Shown here piece by piece: positions 7,719 to 14,248 of a stretch of DNA of 14,280 bases. The translations under genes were made by a program, and so were the position numbers. The DNA lies in NCBI GenBank assembly GCA_002428405.1, contig DIWD01000022.1:1-14280 (forward strand), given 5' to 3'. The notes beneath the pieces were generated by a model. That model was not told the origin of the DNA, searched no databases, and saw only the letters and a list, made by a program, of their open reading frames with translations. Positions within the stretch are counted from its first letter, which is position 1. Every line of letters begins with the position of its first letter. The DNA is from a bacterium UBA6115 (GTDB lineage: Bacteria; Bacillota_A; Clostridia; Christensenellales; Aristaeellaceae).

Positions 7719-7893
7719 TTACCCTGACCTCAGGGTATTGCGCAGGGGAGGCAGCCCCTGGATTTCCGCCTCAACCACATCGCCGTCCTTGAGCCATCGG
7801 CGCTCCCCCTCCGGATATCCCTGAATGACGCCCTCGGGCGTGCCGGTAAAAATCAGGTCGCCTGGCGTGAGGGCGACGGTCTTTGTATGGGGA
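7719..7893 (-). pseudogene. C-terminal remnant of a fumarylacetoacetate hydrolase family protein
   Basis: About 57 codons read [19 protein letters not shown], then [14 protein letters not shown] and LRNTL, followed by a stop at 7719. This is the conserved C-terminus of FAH-fold enzymes (PGDLI.TGTP.GV ... L.DGD.VE..I.GLG.LRN). Family members have about 280-300 residues, so some 80% is missing, including the metal-binding acidic residues. The open frame runs back into the end of the preceding gene with no start codon or ribosome binding site. The reading frame of the remnant is intact, which suggests recent loss. FAH-fold proteins are common in sugar-acid operons, so a working copy probably once belonged here. 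Confidence 0.8.
7720..7737. terminator. Palindrome between convergent transcription units, possible weak terminator
   Basis: TACCCTG/CAGGGTA forms a 7-bp stem with loop ACCT that overlaps the stop of the FAH remnant. It lies 31 bp after the deaminase stop. No U-run follows on either strand, so its terminator role is uncertain. A second palindrome AGTTTAAACT (7699-7708) lies next to it. Confidence 0.3.
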
Positions 7894-7899
7894 CTCCCC

Positions 7900-8679
7900 T
7901 CAGTCCGTTTCCCGGCCGTAGATTTCCAGCTCAGTCAGGGAAGGGAAAATGGAGGGTTCGTCCGACTTGACCAGCCCCTCCAGCCTCAGCCAGGAAATGC
8001 GGTGTGTGCCAAGGTTGAAATGCTGCGGCTCCCCGGTCTTTTGCAGGGTGAAGGGAATGGCGCTGCCGTCGGACAAGACGGCGCGTCCGCTGACCCAATA
8101 GGTATCATGCGGAAAATCCGCGCGCAAAACGAGCGCCATTTCGTCCGCCAGCACTTCCCGGCCAAACTCCACCATCAGCCAGGCATCCGCGCGCGCGCCG
8201 ATGCCCCAGGACTGGAAAGGCCAGCCGCCATGGGAAAAGCTGACGGCATCCCCGTCAATGACGTTGCGCGCCGCGAAAACCGATTCATCCCGTGTTTCCA
8301 CATTCGCGCTGGCGTGCGGATAGGCGTTTGTTTCGCCGCGCTGGTCGGCAGGATTGTGCGCCAGGTTGCGCCGGGCGAAGATTTCCTCCCCGGCGGGAAG
8401 CCAGGCCTTGACAAGATGTCCTGTCCCCGCAAAGGCCTGCGGCGGATAGGGGCGGCGCTCCTCGCCCTGGGGAACAGCATAACTCAGGCTGCCTTCCGGC
8501 AAATACAGCAGCGCCGGCGCGACCGCCTGGTCCACCTGCACCCACAGGTGCCCCGAAGGCGCGAGAACGCGCAGGCGGGCTGCCTCCGGATAGGCTTCAG
8601 GATAGTACAGCTGCGCCTTGTTCTGATGGGAGGCTTCAGCCAGGATGTCCTCCCCTGCCAGCAACTGGATTGTGACCAT
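7900..8679 (-). CDS. DUF7402-like protein with galactose-binding (discoidin-like) fold
   Basis: A 259-residue protein without a signal peptide, probably cytosolic. An N-terminal beta-rich half (1-100, including WVQVD at 46-50 and [12 protein letters not shown]) is followed by RNLAHNPAD (104-112) and a C-terminal domain of the galactose-binding/F5-8 type C fold: NVIDGD (139-144), PFQSWGI (154-160), [10 protein letters not shown], then LEIYGRE at the end. I recall similar proteins of this length next to uronate and rhamnogalacturonan genes in gut Firmicutes, usually annotated as carbohydrate-binding proteins. The biochemical role is not known to me; sugar-acid binding is an inference. AAAGGAA lies 7 nt before the ATG at 8679, so a start 45 bases further upstream is rejected. 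It is the last intact gene of the uronate operon, 88 nt after kdgK. Confidence 0.8.
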   Translation of the reverse strand: MVTIQLLAGEDILAEASHQNKAQLYYPEAYPEAARLRVLAPSGHLWVQVDQAVAPALLYLPEGSLSYAVPQGEERRPYPPQAFAGTGHLVKAWLPAGEEIFARRNLAHNPADQRGETNAYPHASANVETRDESVFAARNVIDGDAVSFSHGGWPFQSWGIGARADAWLMVEFGREVLADEMALVLRADFPHDTYWVSGRAVLSDGSAIPFTLQKTGEPQHFNLGTHRISWLRLEGLVKSDEPSIFPSLTELEIYGRETD

Positions 8680-8767
8680 CTGTCCGTTCCTTTCACGTTT
8701 CGCTCCGTGTCCCAGTGCCCTCATTGTGACTGATCATCCGGCTCCAGAGATTCTGTCAGCGCAGGCT

Positions 8768-9799
8768 TTATCGCTGCACGCGGCCTGATCCGCTCCCCTT
8801 CATCAGGGCTTCGGCTTCCGAAACGCTCACGCGGTTATAGTCCCCCGGGATGGTGTGTTTCAGGCAGCTGGCGGCAACGGCGAACTCCAGCGCCTCCTTC
8901 ATGGTCCCGTAGCGGTTCAGGCCATAGATCAGCCCGCCGCTGAAGCTGTCCCCGCCCCCCACGCGGTCCACGATGTCCGTGACGGGATAGGCGCGGCTGA
9001 GGATGAAGTCCGTACCGTCATACAGGCAGGCCTGCCAGACGTTGTGGTCCGCGGAAAGCGACTGGCGCAGGGTGATCGCGATCACCTTCAGGTTCCTGTA
9101 CTTCTCCATGGCCTGCCGTGCGACTGTGAGATAGGCGTCCGGGTCGATCTCGCCATTGTCCACCTCATGGCTGCCCGCGGAGATGCCCAGGCATTTCTGG
9201 AAATCCTCCTCATTGGCGATGACTGTATCCACATGAGAAACCAGCCCGTCCATGATCTCCGGCGCTTTTTTACCGTATTTCCAAAGATTCTTGCGGTAGT
9301 TGAGGTCGACGCTCACCCGAAGCCCCAGCTCCCGGGCGGTCTTCACCGCCTCAAGCGACAGTTCCGCCGCGCCCGCGCTGATGGCGGGGGTGATGCCCGT
9401 GATGTGGAACCAGCCAGCGTCCCTGAATACCTCCCGCCAGGGGATGAGCCCCGGGCCCGCCTCGGCCAGCGCGCTGTGCGCACGGTCGTAGATGACCTTG
9501 CTGGGCCGCTGGTTGCTGCCGGTTTCCAGGAAGTAGATCCCCATCCGGTCCCCGGCGCGCACGATGCCGCCGACCTCCACGCCAAAGCCGCGCAGTTCCC
9601 TGACGCAGGCGTCCGCAAGAGCGTTATCCGGCAGAACCGTGACAAAGGACGCCCGCATCCCGAAGTTGGCCAGGGTGACCGCCACGTTCGCCTCGCCCCC
9701 GCCAAAGGTGGCCTCCAGGGCCGGGCTTTGCATCAGCCGCTCATGCCCCGGGGATTTGAGCCGCAGCATGATTTCCCCAAAGGTGACGATTTTCTCCAT
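8768..9799 (-). CDS. kdgK: 2-keto-3-deoxygluconate kinase, PfkB family
   Basis: A 343-residue ribokinase-fold sugar kinase that phosphorylates 2-keto-3-deoxygluconate to KDPG with ATP. The N-terminal substrate-side motif FGGGEANVAVTLANFG (32-47) and the PfkB signature DRVGGGDSFSGGLIYGL (278-294) with catalytic base D284 are both intact. SVDLNYRKNLW and VIANEEDF in the middle match KDG kinases. AGGAGG lies 5 nt before the ATG and overlaps the stop codon of the aldolase gene, so the two are probably translationally coupled. The pairing with KDPG aldolase fixes the substrate more firmly than the sequence alone, since PfkB members also phosphorylate fructose and related sugars. Confidence 0.93.
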   Translation of the reverse strand: MEKIVTFGEIMLRLKSPGHERLMQSPALEATFGGGEANVAVTLANFGMRASFVTVLPDNALADACVRELRGFGVEVGGIVRAGDRMGIYFLETGSNQRPSKVIYDRAHSALAEAGPGLIPWREVFRDAGWFHITGITPAISAGAAELSLEAVKTARELGLRVSVDLNYRKNLWKYGKKAPEIMDGLVSHVDTVIANEEDFQKCLGISAGSHEVDNGEIDPDAYLTVARQAMEKYRNLKVIAITLRQSLSADHNVWQACLYDGTDFILSRAYPVTDIVDRVGGGDSFSGGLIYGLNRYGTMKEALEFAVAASCLKHTIPGDYNRVSVSEAEALMKGSGSGRVQR

Positions 9800-9808
9800 G
9801 GCCGCCTC

Positions 9809-10765
9809 CTATTTCTGGATCAGGTGAAGCGCGAACCCGGCGATTTCCTCATCCAGGTAAATGAACCTGAACCTGCCGTCGCCTGTCAATTGCCCGCTCT
9901 CATCGATAAAACTGAACCCGCGCCGCTGAAGGTGCCATTTTGCCCGGTCGACGCTGTTGCAGGAGAGCGCGATGTGCCCGTTCCGGCCGCGGCCCTGCCC
10001 GTTCATGACTTCAAAGCCTTCGCCGACAAAGCTGTTCCCTCCGGCCTTTTGGTTCACAGGCCAGCCGGTCAGAAAACTCAGCCTGCGTGCCGCATCAGCC
10101 ATTTCCTCAGCGTTTCCGGTGTTCAGGCCGATGTGGCGCAGTTCAAATCCCAGCAGCAGCCGCACCGCCTCCCGGGTCAGCCGCTCAACGCGCTCCCAGT
10201 CCTTCCCCGCGATGGCGTCCTCCGGCACCATCCAGCTGCCCCCGCATGCCAGCACCTGTGGAACGGCAAGATATTCCGCGAGGTTCTTCTCGTTGATGCC
10301 GCCGGTGGGCACAAAGCCCACTTCGCGGTAAGGCCCCAGCAGGGCCTTGATCATCTTCACCCCGCCCAGCGCCTCGGCCGGGAAGAACTTGACCGCCTTC
10401 ACCCCCATGCGAAGCGCCGTTTCGATGTCCGTGGGCCCGGCGCAGCCGGGCAGGATGGGATAGCCCCTTTCCAGCGCGTGGCGGAGCACCTCCGGGTTCA
10501 TGCCGGGGGTCACCAGGTAACCGGCCCCTGCCTTTATGGCTGCGTCAGCCTGGCTGACGCTCAGCACTGTGCCCGCCCCCAACAGCACGTCGGGCAGCGC
10601 CTCATGCACCAGCTGGATGGCTTCCTCAGCAGCAGGAGTCCGGAAAGTGATTTCCGCCACGGGCAGACCGCCGCGCTTCAAAGCCGCGCAAAGCGGAACC
10701 GCGTCCTGCGCGTCCTCCACCTTGATGACCGGCACCAGCCCGGCCAGGGACAGTTTATCAATCAT
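9809..10765 (-). CDS. eda: KDPG aldolase fused to a C-terminal VOC (glyoxalase-like) domain
   Basis: A 318-residue protein. Residues 1-205 are a class I KDPG/KHG aldolase that splits 2-keto-3-deoxy-6-phosphogluconate to pyruvate and glyceraldehyde-3-phosphate: VPVIKV, catalytic E38 in AEITFRT, GAGTV (63-67), and Schiff-base K126 in VKFFPAE. Stand-alone aldolases end near residue 205-215. Residues 208-318 form a second domain of vicinal-oxygen-chelate type (LRHIGLNT, GHIALSCNSVDRA, EEIAGFALHLIQK), with H211, H264 and E307 as possible metal ligands. I recall this fusion in other Firmicutes; the role of the VOC domain is unknown. The ATG at 10765 has GGAAGGGG 5 nt upstream and fits the family start; an ATG at 10804 is less likely. 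The gene ends 9 nt before kdgK. Confidence 0.93.
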   Translation of the reverse strand: MIDKLSLAGLVPVIKVEDAQDAVPLCAALKRGGLPVAEITFRTPAAEEAIQLVHEALPDVLLGAGTVLSVSQADAAIKAGAGYLVTPGMNPEVLRHALERGYPILPGCAGPTDIETALRMGVKAVKFFPAEALGGVKMIKALLGPYREVGFVPTGGINEKNLAEYLAVPQVLACGGSWMVPEDAIAGKDWERVERLTREAVRLLLGFELRHIGLNTGNAEEMADAARRLSFLTGWPVNQKAGGNSFVGEGFEVMNGQGRGRNGHIALSCNSVDRAKWHLQRRGFSFIDESGQLTGDGRFRFIYLDEEIAGFALHLIQK

Positions 10766-10797
10766 AGGTACCCCTTCCATTTCCGGCACGGAAAACA

Positions 10798-10827
10798 GCG
10801 TCACGATCTATCCTGACGCATAGTATA
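10798..10827 (-). promoter_or_regulatory. Inverted repeat and -10-like box between kdgF and eda, candidate internal promoter/operator
   Basis: GCGTCA (10798-10803) and TGACGC (10814-10819) form a perfect 6-bp inverted repeat with a 10-bp centre. On the minus strand TATACT (10827-10822) lies directly upstream of it, so the repeat would cover the start site. The matching -35 (TTTTTA, 17 bp away) is poor. This 76-bp gap is the second longest in the operon. Confidence 0.3.
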
Positions 10828-10841
10828 CAAGGATTTGGCCT

Positions 10842-11162
10842 CTATAAAAAGTCCTCCCGGCAAGGGCTGAATACGTCTATCAAGGCCGCGTCCTCCAGCG
10901 CCTCAACGCCATGGAGAAGATTTGGCTGGATCAGGATGGAATCCCCCTTGGAGACGCGCCTTACTTCCCCGTTCAGGGTGAACAGCAGGCTCCCCCTTAA
11001 AACATAGGTGACCTGCCGGTGCGGGTGCGCGTGCAGGCTGCCCTTCGCGCCTTTCTCAAACTGGATCTCGCACATCATCAGTTCTTTGTCCCAGGCCAGG
11101 ATCTTCCGGGTCACACCAGGCTCGCAAGCCCTGGATTCAATGTCATTGCCGTGAATAATCAT
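10842..11162 (-). CDS. kdgF: Cupin KdgF, unsaturated uronate ring-opening enzyme
   Basis: A 106-residue single-domain cupin. KdgF turns 4,5-unsaturated galacturonate or mannuronate monomers, released by pectate or alginate lyases and unsaturated hydrolases, into linear 5-keto-4-deoxyuronate (DKI). Metal ligands are in HAHPHRQ (H44, H46, Q50) and H84 in NLLHGVE; the glycine-rich cupin turns lie at 57 and 73. The sequence follows Yersinia KdgF closely by memory: VTRKILAWDKELMM near the start and FSP.REDFL at the end. GAGG lies 4 nt before the ATG and overlaps the stop of the truncated DctM gene, only 6 nt away. This position among kduI and kdgK supports the call. A generic cupin cannot be fully excluded. 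Confidence 0.88.
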   Translation of the reverse strand: MIIHGNDIESRACEPGVTRKILAWDKELMMCEIQFEKGAKGSLHAHPHRQVTYVLRGSLLFTLNGEVRRVSKGDSILIQPNLLHGVEALEDAALIDVFSPCREDFL

Positions 11163-11168
11163 ATCGCC

Positions 11169-11634
11169 TCACAACAGGCCCGGCAGCCACAGGGAGATGG
11201 CCGGAACAAAAGTGACCAGCATCAACGCGACGACCATCGTAGCGTACATCGGAAGCATGGCGATGGAGGTCTTCTCAAGTGTAGTTTTGCCAATCGCACA
11301 GCCAACGTACAGCGCGCTGCCCACCGGGGGCGTGCACAGTCCGACTGCCAGATTGAAGATCAGCATCACGCCGAAATGCACCGGATGCATGCCGATCGCC
11401 GTACTGGTAACCACCGGCAGCAGGATAGGCGTCATGATCATGATCAACGGCGCCATGTCCATGAAACAGCCCAGAATCAGCAGCATCGCGTTGATGATGA
11501 GCAGCAGCAGGAACTTGTTGTGCGTCAGGCTCAGCAGCGCAGTTGTGATTTGCTCCGGGATGCGAAGGTCCGTCATCATATAGGCAAAGGCCTTGGCGGT
11601 TGCAATCAGCGTCATTACAAAAGGGAGGCTTGCC
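11169..11634 (-). pseudogene. Truncated TRAP transporter large permease (DctM), C-terminal part only
   Basis: About 150 codons encode the C-terminal third of a DctM-type TRAP permease: a helix ending AKAFAYMM, RIPEQ, then FLLLLIINAMLLILGCFMD, MTPILLPVV, HPVHFGV, GLCTPPVGSALYVGC and a final helix to WLPGLL. Full-length DctM has about 425 residues and 11-12 helices; here only about four remain. The open frame continues upstream into the SDR gene, but there it is merely an alternative frame. The first in-frame ATG (11615) has no ribosome binding site. The dctP and dctQ partners are absent, so no working transporter is encoded here. A 7-bp repeat GGCAAGC occurs at the junction (11649-11643 and 11634-11628 on the minus strand), a possible trace of the deletion. 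Confidence 0.85.
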
Positions 11635-12426
11635 TCAGGGCTGCTTGCCGATATAGGCCAGGATCCCGCCGTCCACGTACAGAATGTGGCCGTTGACAAA
11701 GTCGCTGGCGGCGCTGGCCAGGAACACGGCAGGGCCGACAAGGTCATCCGTCGTCCCCCACCGTCCGGCAGGCGTGCGGCCGCGGATGAACGCGTCAAAG
11801 GGGTGCATGCCGCCGTCTTCCCGCTTTTCCCTCAGCGGCGCGGTCTGCGGCGTGGCGATGTAGCCGGGTCCGATTCCGTTGCACTGGATGTTCATGCTGC
11901 CGTACTCGCTTGCGATGTTGCGGGTGAGCATTTTCAGCCCCCCCTTCGCGGCCGCGTAGGCGCTGACCGTTTCGCGGCCCAGCTCGCTCATCATGGAACA
12001 GATGTTGATGATTTTACCGCCGCCGCGCCTGATCATGGAGGGAAGGACCGCCTTGGCGCAGATGAAAGGCGCGTTCAGGTCGATGTCGATCACCTTGCGC
12101 CATTCCTCCACCGGCATTTCCGTCATCGGGATCCGCCGGATGATGCCGGCGTTGTTGACCAGGATATCCACAGGGGCGACTTCCTGCTCAATTATCTTCA
12201 CCAGTTCCTGCACCGCGGGCTCATCCGTCACGTCACACACATAACCCTTTGCGGAAACACCCATTTCCTGAAAGGCCGCGAGGCCTTTGTCAACAATGTC
12301 CTGATTGATGTCATTGAACACGATCCGGGCGCCAGCCTCCGCCAGCCCGCAGCCGATGGCAAAGCCGATGCCGTAGCTGCCGCCGGTGATCCAGGCGGTC
12401 TTGCCCTTGAGGGAAAATATTTCCAT
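11635..12426 (-). CDS. kduD: SDR oxidoreductase, KduD / gluconate 5-dehydrogenase type
   Basis: A 263-residue classical short-chain dehydrogenase. In this pathway it should reduce 2,5-diketo-3-deoxygluconate (the KduI product) to 2-keto-3-deoxygluconate with NAD(P)H. Seen: cofactor motif TGGSYGIG (14-21), NNAG (91-94), N118, catalytic S144, Y157 and K161 (YAAAK), and VDGGILAYIGKQP at the C-terminus. That ending is typical of enzymes annotated gluconate 5-dehydrogenase, so the substrate name is uncertain; the position 17 nt after kduI favours the KduD role. D38 at the end of strand 2 hints at NAD(H). AGGAGG lies 7 nt before the ATG at 12426 but only 1 nt before the ATG at 12432, so the shorter start is chosen. 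Confidence 0.9.
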   Translation of the reverse strand: MEIFSLKGKTAWITGGSYGIGFAIGCGLAEAGARIVFNDINQDIVDKGLAAFQEMGVSAKGYVCDVTDEPAVQELVKIIEQEVAPVDILVNNAGIIRRIPMTEMPVEEWRKVIDIDLNAPFICAKAVLPSMIRRGGGKIINICSMMSELGRETVSAYAAAKGGLKMLTRNIASEYGSMNIQCNGIGPGYIATPQTAPLREKREDGGMHPFDAFIRGRTPAGRWGTTDDLVGPAVFLASAASDFVNGHILYVDGGILAYIGKQP

Positions 12427-12443
12427 ATTCATTCCTCCTCTGA

Positions 12444-13274
12444 TTAGTAGAGATCCACCATGGCCACGTGGTCCATGTCGCCGAAGTCCTGATTCTCGCC
12501 CACCATGCCCCAGATGAAGGTATAGGCGCGCGTGCCGCTGGCGGCGTGGATGCTGAAGGAGGGCGAGATCACCGCCTGCTCATTGCGCACAACCAGGTGG
12601 CGGGTTTCAGACGGCTGACCCATATAGTGCATGACCAGCGCGTCAGAGGGGAGGTTGAAGTACAGGTATACCTCCATCCTGCGCGCGTGGGTATGGCAGG
12701 GCATGGTGTTCCAGACGCTGCCGGGCTTCAGCTGGGTCATTCCCATCACCAGCTGGCAGCTTTCCACCTGGCCGGGCAGGATATACTTGGTGATGATCCG
12801 GTGATTGCTCTCCTCCAGCGTTCCCAGCTCCACATTCTGGCAATCCTCGGGCCTGATCAGCACCGTCTTGTATTCCCTGTGGGCCGGAGCGCAGTTGAAA
12901 TAGAACTTCGCGGGGTTCCCGGCTTCATCGCTGGACAGGACAATGTCGCGGCTCCCGCGGGAAATATACATCCCGTCCCGCGTGCGCAGGGGGTATTCCT
13001 TCCCGTCCACCGCGACCTTTCCCGCGCCGCCGATGTTGATCAGCCCCAGCTCGCGGCGAAGCAGGAAATACTCCGCGCGCAGCTCATCCCCCGCGTCGAG
13101 TTTGACCGGTTTATAAACCGGCATCGCGCCGCCGGCGATGATACGGTCGATGTGGCTGTATACGCTTCTGACCTCTCCGGGAACAAAGAGTTCCTCAATC
13201 AGAAAGGCCTTCCGCAGACCCTGCGTATCCAAGGCCTTGACTTCTTCAGGTGATGACGCGTATCTGACTTCCAT
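12444..13274 (-). CDS. kduI: 5-dehydro-4-deoxy-D-glucuronate isomerase
   Basis: A 276-residue bicupin isomerase, nearly the length of E. coli KduI (278). It converts 5-keto-4-deoxyuronate (DKI) to 2,5-diketo-3-deoxygluconate in the cytosol. The zinc ligands are H194 and H196 in CHTHARRME, E201 in the same motif and H243 in SIHAASGT, in the same spacing as H196/H198/E203/H245 of the E. coli enzyme. Family blocks FLIEELFVPGE, YFLLRRELGLINIGG and GENQDFGDMDHV are intact. GGGAGGG lies 4 nt before the ATG at 13274; a much longer reading frame upstream lacks homology and is not used. It is the first gene of the uronate operon, 17 nt before the SDR gene. Confidence 0.97.
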   Translation of the reverse strand: MEVRYASSPEEVKALDTQGLRKAFLIEELFVPGEVRSVYSHIDRIIAGGAMPVYKPVKLDAGDELRAEYFLLRRELGLINIGGAGKVAVDGKEYPLRTRDGMYISRGSRDIVLSSDEAGNPAKFYFNCAPAHREYKTVLIRPEDCQNVELGTLEESNHRIITKYILPGQVESCQLVMGMTQLKPGSVWNTMPCHTHARRMEVYLYFNLPSDALVMHYMGQPSETRHLVVRNEQAVISPSFSIHAASGTRAYTFIWGMVGENQDFGDMDHVAMVDLY

Positions 13275-13327
13275 TTTTCCCTCCCATTTTTGCAGTCTTT
13301 TCGGCTGGCGCCGCATGTGAATATAAC

Positions 13328-13342
13328 AAAGCACGCTTTCAA
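13328..13342 (-). promoter_or_regulatory. CRE-like site in the kduI leader
   Basis: On the minus strand TTGAAAGCGTGCTTT matches the Gram-positive catabolite response element (WTGNAANCGNWNNCW) at 13 of 15 positions and contains the inverted repeat AAAGC/GCTTT. It lies about 80-95 nt after the predicted start site, a position where CcpA or another LacI-family protein would act as a roadblock. Catabolite repression of a uronate operon is plausible but unproven; no ccpA gene is in view. Confidence 0.35.
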
Positions 13343-13395
13343 AAAAAGGATGAGCTGCGCATTGTCTGCCCGCCGCTAAAAGCCTGGTAAAACAT

Positions 13396-13415
13396 CGGTG
13401 CCGTATTCCGCACCG
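13396..13415 (-). promoter_or_regulatory. Inverted repeat just after the kduI start site, candidate operator
   Basis: CGGTGC (13396-13401) and GCACCG (13410-13415) form a perfect 6-bp inverted repeat with an 8-bp centre. It covers about +6 to +25 from the predicted transcription start of the uronate operon, a typical repressor position, or it may form a 5' hairpin in the mRNA. The cognate regulator is not in the window. Confidence 0.4.
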
Positions 13416-13427
13416 TTCCTGAGAGAC

Positions 13428-13456
13428 AGTATACAATGCTCCTGCCCTTTTTTCAA
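13428..13456 (-). promoter_or_regulatory. Sigma-A type promoter of the uronate operon
   Basis: On the minus strand TTGAAA (13456-13451), a 17-bp spacer and TATACT (13433-13428) give a strong match. The predicted start near 13421 leaves a leader of about 147 nt before kduI that holds the inverted repeat and the CRE-like site. The promoter is divergent from that of the zinc-ribbon gene; the region 13275-13594 otherwise holds no gene. Confidence 0.7.
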
Positions 13457-13510
13457 ATCCGGCCGTTCCCCGATCCTGGCGTTTTCCAGACTTTTCGGGA
13501 AGCAGGCCAT

Positions 13511-13540
13511 TTGCCCACCCGAGCCAATATCTGCTATACT
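13511..13540 (+). promoter_or_regulatory. Sigma-A type promoter for the zinc-ribbon membrane protein
   Basis: TTGCCC (13511-13516), 18-bp spacer, TATACT (13535-13540) preceded by TGC, an extended -10 that can offset the weak -35. Predicted start near 13547, leader of about 48 nt with AGGAAGGG at 13579-13586. Confidence 0.5.
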
Positions 13541-13594
13541 CAAACACGGAAAACCGGGCAATGCGGACCGGAATACCGAGGAAGGGAACCGGAC

Positions 13595-14248
13595 ATGCTG
13601 GTCTATTACTGCACCAAGTGCCTGCGCCAGAACGCCCGCCCGCAATGCGAAGGATGCGGGCGAAGTTTGGGCAATGTTTCGGTACGGTATGTATGGGAAG
13701 ACAGCCGCCTGGCCATCAGCGATTCCAGCCGCCCCGGGCTTATAATGCGGATAGCGGCAGCCGCGGCAGCCCTGACGGTGATCGTGATGCTCGTGATTGA
13801 ATACATCCTCAGCGGTTCCGCCGCCTTCACCTATTTTTTCAAATCCACCGGCATCCTGCCGGCGGCCCTGGCGCTGGGCCTCGCCTTCATCGCGATGGGC
13901 TTGCTGGTGTTGTTTTTGCAGGGCCGGGAAACGGTGCAGTACATGCTGGACCCCAAAGGCGTTCTGAAGCGCACCTGGATCAAGCCGACCCGGGCCAGAT
14001 GCTGGTCGCGCATGATCCGCTATGACAGGAAAGCCTTCCAGCCAAACAATGAAGGCAAGCCTTTCCTGCTGGCGCATGAAGAATACCTGCTCTGGCAGAA
14101 TGCCGCGCGGTACAAGCTCTCACCCCGCGCCGGCCGCATCACGCTGTACCGGCCCTATGCCTTTGTGTTCATGTCGCTGTACCTGCCCCGGCACGAATAC
14201 GACGGCGCGGCGGAGATGGTGGCGGCGAAGCTGAAAAGCAAGCGGTAG
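13595..14248 (+). CDS. Zinc-ribbon, two-TM membrane protein of unknown function
   Basis: A 217-residue protein I do not recognise. A short N-terminal zinc ribbon has C6, C9, C18 and C21 (CTKC ... CEGC). Two hydrophobic helices follow at about 49-72 and 86-109, then a cytosolic-looking, basic and aromatic C-terminal domain (110-217) with W128, W137, W167 and a predicted beta strand and helix near the end. With two helices both ends would be on the same side, probably cytoplasmic, which suits a zinc ribbon. The ATG at 13595 is preferred over an in-frame ATG at 13436 because AGGAAGGG lies 8 nt upstream, the promoter at 13511-13540 lies between the two, and the extra residues are low-homology. 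It is divergent from the uronate operon, and no partner gene is visible before the edge. Confidence 0.7.
   Translation: MLVYYCTKCLRQNARPQCEGCGRSLGNVSVRYVWEDSRLAISDSSRPGLIMRIAAAAAALTVIVMLVIEYILSGSAAFTYFFKSTGILPAALALGLAFIAMGLLVLFLQGRETVQYMLDPKGVLKRTWIKPTRARCWSRMIRYDRKAFQPNNEGKPFLLAHEEYLLWQNAARYKLSPRAGRITLYRPYAFVFMSLYLPRHEYDGAAEMVAAKLKSKR

Noticed and set aside
8855..10816. A 653-codon open frame on the plus strand
   Set aside because: It is antisense to kdgK and the KDPG aldolase, both with clear motifs. High GC keeps the opposite frame open; the translation is rich in Pro, His, Arg and Gln with no family resemblance.
11637..11798. N-terminal extension of the DctM frame starting at 11798
   Set aside because: These codons are an alternative frame inside the SDR gene, with no permease-like hydrophobic segments.
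11593..12447. A 284-codon plus-strand open frame
   Set aside because: Antisense shadow of the SDR gene; no recognisable motif.
12468..13253. A 261-codon plus-strand open frame
   Set aside because: Antisense shadow of kduI, whose zinc ligands and length fit perfectly on the other strand.
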